64,000 nt of DNA. Origin: Thalassotalea agarivorans (GTDB taxonomy: Bacteria > Pseudomonadota > Gammaproteobacteria > Enterobacterales > Alteromonadaceae). Below are positions 59,947-64,000 of the stretch, one piece after another (position 1 is the stretch's first letter; every line of letters begins with the position of its first letter). Made by a program: the position numbers and the translations under genes. The notes beneath the pieces were generated by a model. It searched no databases. It was not told the DNA's origin and saw only the letters and a list, made by a program, of their open reading frames with translations. The DNA is taken from NCBI RefSeq assembly GCF_030295955.1, contig NZ_AP027363.1, positions 3,284,344 through 3,348,343 of the forward strand. The letters run 5' to 3'.

Positions 59947-61329
59947 TTACTTGCCAATACAAAATGAAGAGAAGATCTTGCCGAGTAAATCGTCGCTAGT
60001 AAATTCACCGGTTATTTGCGACAGCTCTATCTGACATAAACGAAGCTCTTCAGCGAGTATTTCCCCTGCCATAAAAGATTCAAGCTGTGCTAAGCCTGTT
60101 GTGAGGTGATTGTAGGCGTTGTCTAAAGCTACTAAGTGACGTCTGCGTGCCATAAAGCTACCTTCAGTGCTGCCCTGATAACCCATGATTTCTTTTAAGT
60201 GATCAGTTAGCAGTGATATGCCTTCTCCCGTTTTTGCGGATAACGTAATGATACTCAAGTCGTCTAACTGTGCTTGATGGATCACGTCGCCGCTAACATC
60301 AGCTTTATTTCTAACTACAGTAAGGCCCATATTGTCTGGTAGGCGTTCAATAAACTCAGGCCATATTTGTTTAATATCTAAACTTTCTTCGGTTGAAGCG
60401 TCGACCATTAACAAAACTCGGTCAGCCTGATTAATTTCTTCCCAGGCGCGCTCAATACCTATTTGTTCTACCACATCAGCACTGTCTCTTAAGCCCGCTG
60501 TATCGATTATATGCAAAGGCATACCATCAATATGAATTTGCTCAGAGAGGACGTCACGAGTTGTGCCTGCTATGTCTGTAACAATAGCGGTTTCTTTACC
60601 ACTTAACGCATTTAATAAACTTGATTTACCGGCATTAGGTCTGCCAGCAATAACTACGCGCATCCCTTCACGCATTAAGCTACCTTGCTGCGCTTTTTGC
60701 CTAACATCTTCAACGCTGTTAATAACCGCTTTTAGATCATTCACGACTTTTTCGTCGGCAAGAAAATCAATTTCTTCTTCTGGGAAGTCGATAGCAGCTT
60801 CAACGTACATACGCAGATGAATTACCTCATCAACCATTTTATGCACTAAGGTAGAAAAGCTACCTTGCAGTGAGTGGAGCGCGCTGCGAGCAGCTTGTTC
60901 TGAACTTGAATTGATCAAGTCGGCGATAGCTTCTGCTTGCGTTAAATCGAGTTTGTCATTTAAAAACGCTTGCTCACTAAATTCACCAGGGTTTGCCATA
61001 CGCACTTTATCTACCGCTAGTACTTCTTTTAGCAGCATATCTAAAATGACGGGTCCACCATGACCTTGCAGCTCCAGCACATCTTCACCGGTAAAAGAAT
61101 TCGGCGCTTGAAAGAACAGGGCAATGCCTTGGTCGAGGGCTTGTCCAGATAGGTCGTTAAACGGCAAGTACTCTGCTTTTCTTACAGCAGGTACTTTACC
61201 TAGTAGTTTTTCGGCAACGGTTTTTGCTTCTGGACCAGAAATACGAATAATCCCAACACCACCTCTACCCGGTGGCGTCGCTTGTGCGGCGATTGTTTCT
61301 TTGTGATGCAGGGGCGTTACTTCTGACAT
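59947..61329 (-). CDS. mnmE: tRNA modification GTPase MnmE
   Basis: This 460-residue GTPase has an N-terminal tetrahydrofolate-binding domain. The inserted G domain holds [24 protein letters not shown] and NKAD. The C-terminal CIGK motif follows (FCIGK at the end). It partners MnmG in wobble-uridine modification. It is separated from yidC by a terminator. Confidence 0.97.
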   Translation of the reverse strand: MSEVTPLHHKETIAAQATPPGRGGVGIIRISGPEAKTVAEKLLGKVPAVRKAEYLPFNDLSGQALDQGIALFFQAPNSFTGEDVLELQGHGGPVILDMLLKEVLAVDKVRMANPGEFSEQAFLNDKLDLTQAEAIADLINSSSEQAARSALHSLQGSFSTLVHKMVDEVIHLRMYVEAAIDFPEEEIDFLADEKVVNDLKAVINSVEDVRQKAQQGSLMREGMRVVIAGRPNAGKSSLLNALSGKETAIVTDIAGTTRDVLSEQIHIDGMPLHIIDTAGLRDSADVVEQIGIERAWEEINQADRVLLMVDASTEESLDIKQIWPEFIERLPDNMGLTVVRNKADVSGDVIHQAQLDDLSIITLSAKTGEGISLLTDHLKEIMGYQGSTEGSFMARRRHLVALDNAYNHLTTGLAQLESFMAGEILAEELRLCQIELSQITGEFTSDDLLGKIFSSFCIGK

Positions 61330-61385
61330 TGATGTTCTCCAAGACTATATGCGCGCTATTCTAACGTATTATTAAAGCAAATAAA

Positions 61386-61409
61386 AAAGCGAGGCTTTTG
61401 CCTCGCTTT
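61386..61409 (-). terminator. Terminator after yidC
   Basis: AAAGCGAGGC (61386-61395) and GCCTCGCTTT (61400-61409) with loop TTTT. Confidence 0.88.
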
Positions 61410-61430
61410 ATCACAAACATTTGTACGTGG

Positions 61431-63065
61431 TTACTTCTGCTGTTTATCCAGCTGATTGAAGATTATCTTCATTTGGATGATAGAAATCACGTTACTGATG
61501 AACCAGTATAAAACTAGACCTGATGGGAACCAGAAAAAGAATACAGTAAAGGCTACTGGCATATACTGCATGATCTTACGTTGTGTAGGATCTTGAATCG
61601 TCATTGGTTGCATCTTCTGCATGATGTACATACTGATACCCATTAAGATAGGTAAGATATACAGCGGATCTTTTGCAGATAAGTCTGTTAGCCATAAACC
61701 AAATTCAGCGTGGCGTAATTCTACAGACTCTAGGAATACCCAATACAATGCTAGGAAGATTGGCATTTGAATCAATAAAGGTAAGCAACCACCCATAGGG
61801 TTTACTTTTTCTTTGCGGTACAGCTCCATCATTGCTTGAGACATTTTCTGCCTGTCGTCACCAAAACGAGCCTTAAGCTGTTCCATCTTCGGCTGTAATG
61901 CACGCATCTTCGCCATTGATGTGTATTGCGCTTTTGTTAGCGGATACATGATGCCTTTGACAATGATAGTAATGATAATAATGGCAATACCCCAGTTAAC
62001 CACAACACCTTGGATTAACGTAAGTAACCAGAATAACGGCTGACTAATAAAGAACAGAATACCGTAGTCCACTGTTAGGTCTAGGTTAGGTGCTAACGCA
62101 GATAGCGCGTCTTGGTCTTTCGGGCCAACAAATAGTTTTGCCGACGTAGTACCTGTTTCGCCTGGTGCAATTGCAACAGCTGGCGCTTTAAAGCCAATAG
62201 AAGCATCAGCATTATTATGGCTACGTGTGTAAAGCTCGTTTACGCCTTGATCTTGTGGTACCCATGCAGAAACGAAGTAATGTTGCAGCATTGCTACCCA
62301 ACCACCAGATGTTTTTTCTGCTAGAGCAGCATCAGCAATATCGTCAAAGTCATACTTTTCATAACGTGTATCTGCTGTTGAATAAGCAGCACCACGATAG
62401 GTTGGAATCAAACCAGAACCTGAAGCGATAGTCGTTGCTTGTTTTAACTGACCATATAATTGGACAGTAGCGTTTGCAGCTGTGTTGTTTGTTACGTCAT
62501 ATTTCACTTCAATGTCATAGTGACCGCGTGTGAAAATAAATGACTTAACCACATTAATGCCATCTTCAGACACATAGGTTAAATCAACAGTTAGGCTTTC
62601 TTTGTCACCTAGCGTAAAAGAAGAAGCAGATACATCGTAAATAGGACGACCGGTTACTGTACGATCGATACCTTGAGGGCCTGTTAAACCACTTTGCGCA
62701 ATGTAACGGTGATCACCATTTTGTAAAATCGTAAACGGGTCTGAATCGTCTTCATTTGTTTCGTTGTATTGAAGTAGTTTTGCTTCAACAATATCACCGC
62801 CGTTGGTGTTAATTTTTACAGCAAGTGTATCTGTTGTTACTTCAATAAGTTGGCTATTAGCTACTGTAGCTTGTTGAGGAGCGGCTTGTTCTGTAGTACC
62901 TGTTGGTACAAAGTCGTCACTCTCAGCTGGCGTCGAAACTGCAGGGTTAGTAGCTGCTTGTTCAACTGGCGCTTGTTGTGGTGCGTTATCTTCTTGCCAC
63001 TTCATAAACAATAAGAAGCTGACAAACACGAGCGCAATAACCAAAAAGTTGCGTTGTGATTCCAT
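61431..63065 (-). CDS. yidC: Membrane protein insertase YidC
   Basis: This 544-residue insertase has an N-terminal helix, a large periplasmic domain (about 50-330) and five C-terminal helices with the hydrophilic groove. IIIITIIVKGIMYPLTKAQY, MGGCLPLLIQMPIFLALYW and MQYMPVAFTVFFFWFPSG are typical. It inserts membrane proteins such as F0 c subunit. It follows yidD at 6 bp. Confidence 0.97.
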   Translation of the reverse strand: MESQRNFLVIALVFVSFLLFMKWQEDNAPQQAPVEQAATNPAVSTPAESDDFVPTGTTEQAAPQQATVANSQLIEVTTDTLAVKINTNGGDIVEAKLLQYNETNEDDSDPFTILQNGDHRYIAQSGLTGPQGIDRTVTGRPIYDVSASSFTLGDKESLTVDLTYVSEDGINVVKSFIFTRGHYDIEVKYDVTNNTAANATVQLYGQLKQATTIASGSGLIPTYRGAAYSTADTRYEKYDFDDIADAALAEKTSGGWVAMLQHYFVSAWVPQDQGVNELYTRSHNNADASIGFKAPAVAIAPGETGTTSAKLFVGPKDQDALSALAPNLDLTVDYGILFFISQPLFWLLTLIQGVVVNWGIAIIIITIIVKGIMYPLTKAQYTSMAKMRALQPKMEQLKARFGDDRQKMSQAMMELYRKEKVNPMGGCLPLLIQMPIFLALYWVFLESVELRHAEFGLWLTDLSAKDPLYILPILMGISMYIMQKMQPMTIQDPTQRKIMQYMPVAFTVFFFWFPSGLVLYWFISNVISIIQMKIIFNQLDKQQK

Positions 63066-63071
63066 AGTCTG

Positions 63072-63320
63072 TTATTTCTCTTTTTCTGATCCAGGGACAG
63101 GATCGAATCCGCCCTCATTAAAAGGATGACACTTTAAAATTCTTCTGGCTGCTAACCTACACCCTTTAAAAAAACCAAAACGCTCTATCGCTTCAATTGC
63201 GTAACGCGAACATGAAGGATGGAAGCGGCAGTTTTTTCCCAACAAAGGACTCAGAAATTTGCGATATCCTTTAATCAGCAATATTGCTACTTTGGCTGGC
63301 GCCGTTTTATCTTTCGCCAT
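63072..63320 (-). CDS. yidD: Membrane protein insertion efficiency factor YidD
   Basis: This 82-residue protein has the family motif with C, H and C residues ([17 protein letters not shown]) and a basic N-terminal half. It assists YidC. Its start overlaps the rnpA end by 34 bases. Confidence 0.95.
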   Translation of the reverse strand: MAKDKTAPAKVAILLIKGYRKFLSPLLGKNCRFHPSCSRYAIEAIERFGFFKGCRLAARRILKCHPFNEGGFDPVPGSEKEK

Positions 63321-63643
63321 ATATAAGCCAATTGCTGTTCAATTTGTTGGTTTTCAAGTTGGTCAATGCCCGATTTCACCATTACTACCATATCTATATG
63401 GGGCAGTTTATGTTGATTTAAACGATAACTTTCGCGAATTATTCTTTTTACACGATTTCGTTGCACGGCTAATTTAACACGCTTTTTAGCGATTGCTAAG
63501 CCCAAACGGTTTATATTGTTTTCGTTTTGTGTAACAAGAATGGTGAAGTGGCTGGAACCAAATCTAGAAGGGTTTTTGAATACGTTAGAAAAGTGTTCGG
63601 GAGTCAAAAGACGAGACTCCCTACTAAATTCGTGAGTAACCAT
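63287..63643 (-). CDS. rnpA: Ribonuclease P protein component
   Basis: This 118-residue protein begins [18 protein letters not shown], which parallels E. coli RnpA. It contains the RNR motif ([15 protein letters not shown]). I chose the ATG at 63643 because the longer TTG frame adds nine residues with no family match. It binds RNase P RNA to process tRNA 5' ends. Confidence 0.96.
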   Translation of the reverse strand: MVTHEFSRESRLLTPEHFSNVFKNPSRFGSSHFTILVTQNENNINRLGLAIAKKRVKLAVQRNRVKRIIRESYRLNQHKLPHIDMVVMVKSGIDQLENQQIEQQLAYIWRKIKRRQPK

Positions 63644-63676
63644 GGTGGCTACACTATCTTTATATAGCAATAAAGA

Positions 63677-63915
<239 letters not shown>

Positions 63916-64000
63916 CGTTTATTGTTGAATTTATTTAAAAGGATCCGCAAACGATCCTTAGTAGATCTTACACTAAAAAAATCGGTTTTTATGCAATATC

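Noticed and set aside
53611..63660. A parS site near parAB
   Set aside because: I searched by eye for TGTTTCACGTGAAACA-like palindromes and found none. It may lie outside the window.

Overview
The window comes from the chromosome of a marine-type gammaproteobacterium, most likely Alteromonadales (Colwellia/Thalassotalea/Pseudoalteromonas-like). This is inferred from protein character, the moderately low GC and gene order. The right end has the classic origin layout on the minus strand: rpmH-rnpA-yidD-yidC-mnmE, mioC, oriC, mnmG-rsmG-parA-parB, then atpI-B-E-F-H-A-G-D-C. The gap between mioC and mnmG (58.2-58.6 kb) holds four good DnaA boxes, an AT-rich stretch and about ten GATC sites, so the chromosomal origin is inside the window.

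In many gammaproteobacteria glmU follows atpC directly. Here glmU lies at the far left edge (cut by the window) and about 46 kb of other genes separate it from atpC. From left to right that stretch holds: an SPFH/band-7 protein; a vitamin B12 locus (btuB, btuF, btuR/cobO, cobQ/cbiP, btuC, btuD) with two cobalamin riboswitches; small unknown proteins and a candidate small RNA; VOC and LysR genes; a LysR regulator divergent from a tandem pair of exported DUF1254/DUF1214 proteins; a Spot 42-like RNA candidate; pirin and LysR; a TetR regulator and an alpha/beta-hydrolase lipoprotein sharing one palindromic operator; polA; GFA, DUF3224, cytochrome b561, glutathione reductase, oligopeptidase A and a Tag-like glycosylase.

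The most distinctive region is 32.4-37.7 kb, a compact class II microcin-type cassette. It has a CvaA-like HlyD adaptor, a 416-nt leader, a 73-aa double-glycine precursor whose 58-aa mature part is 26% glycine with overlapping GxxxG motifs, two tiny membrane proteins (immunity candidates) and a C39-peptidase ABC exporter, followed by a parDE toxin-antitoxin pair. The leader carries about 16 GGA triplets, most of them in small hairpin loops. The last one overlaps the precursor's ribosome binding site and nearly matches the CsrA/RsmA consensus, which suggests post-transcriptional control of the microcin by CsrA.

Right of this lie a FadM-like thioesterase, a TolC/HlyD/two ABC-2 permease export operon with no ATPase gene, small enzymes, pgi, and then the atp/origin core. 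A family of short intergenic inverted repeats with the arm GGATGAC, always on the plus strand, recurs at least seven times.
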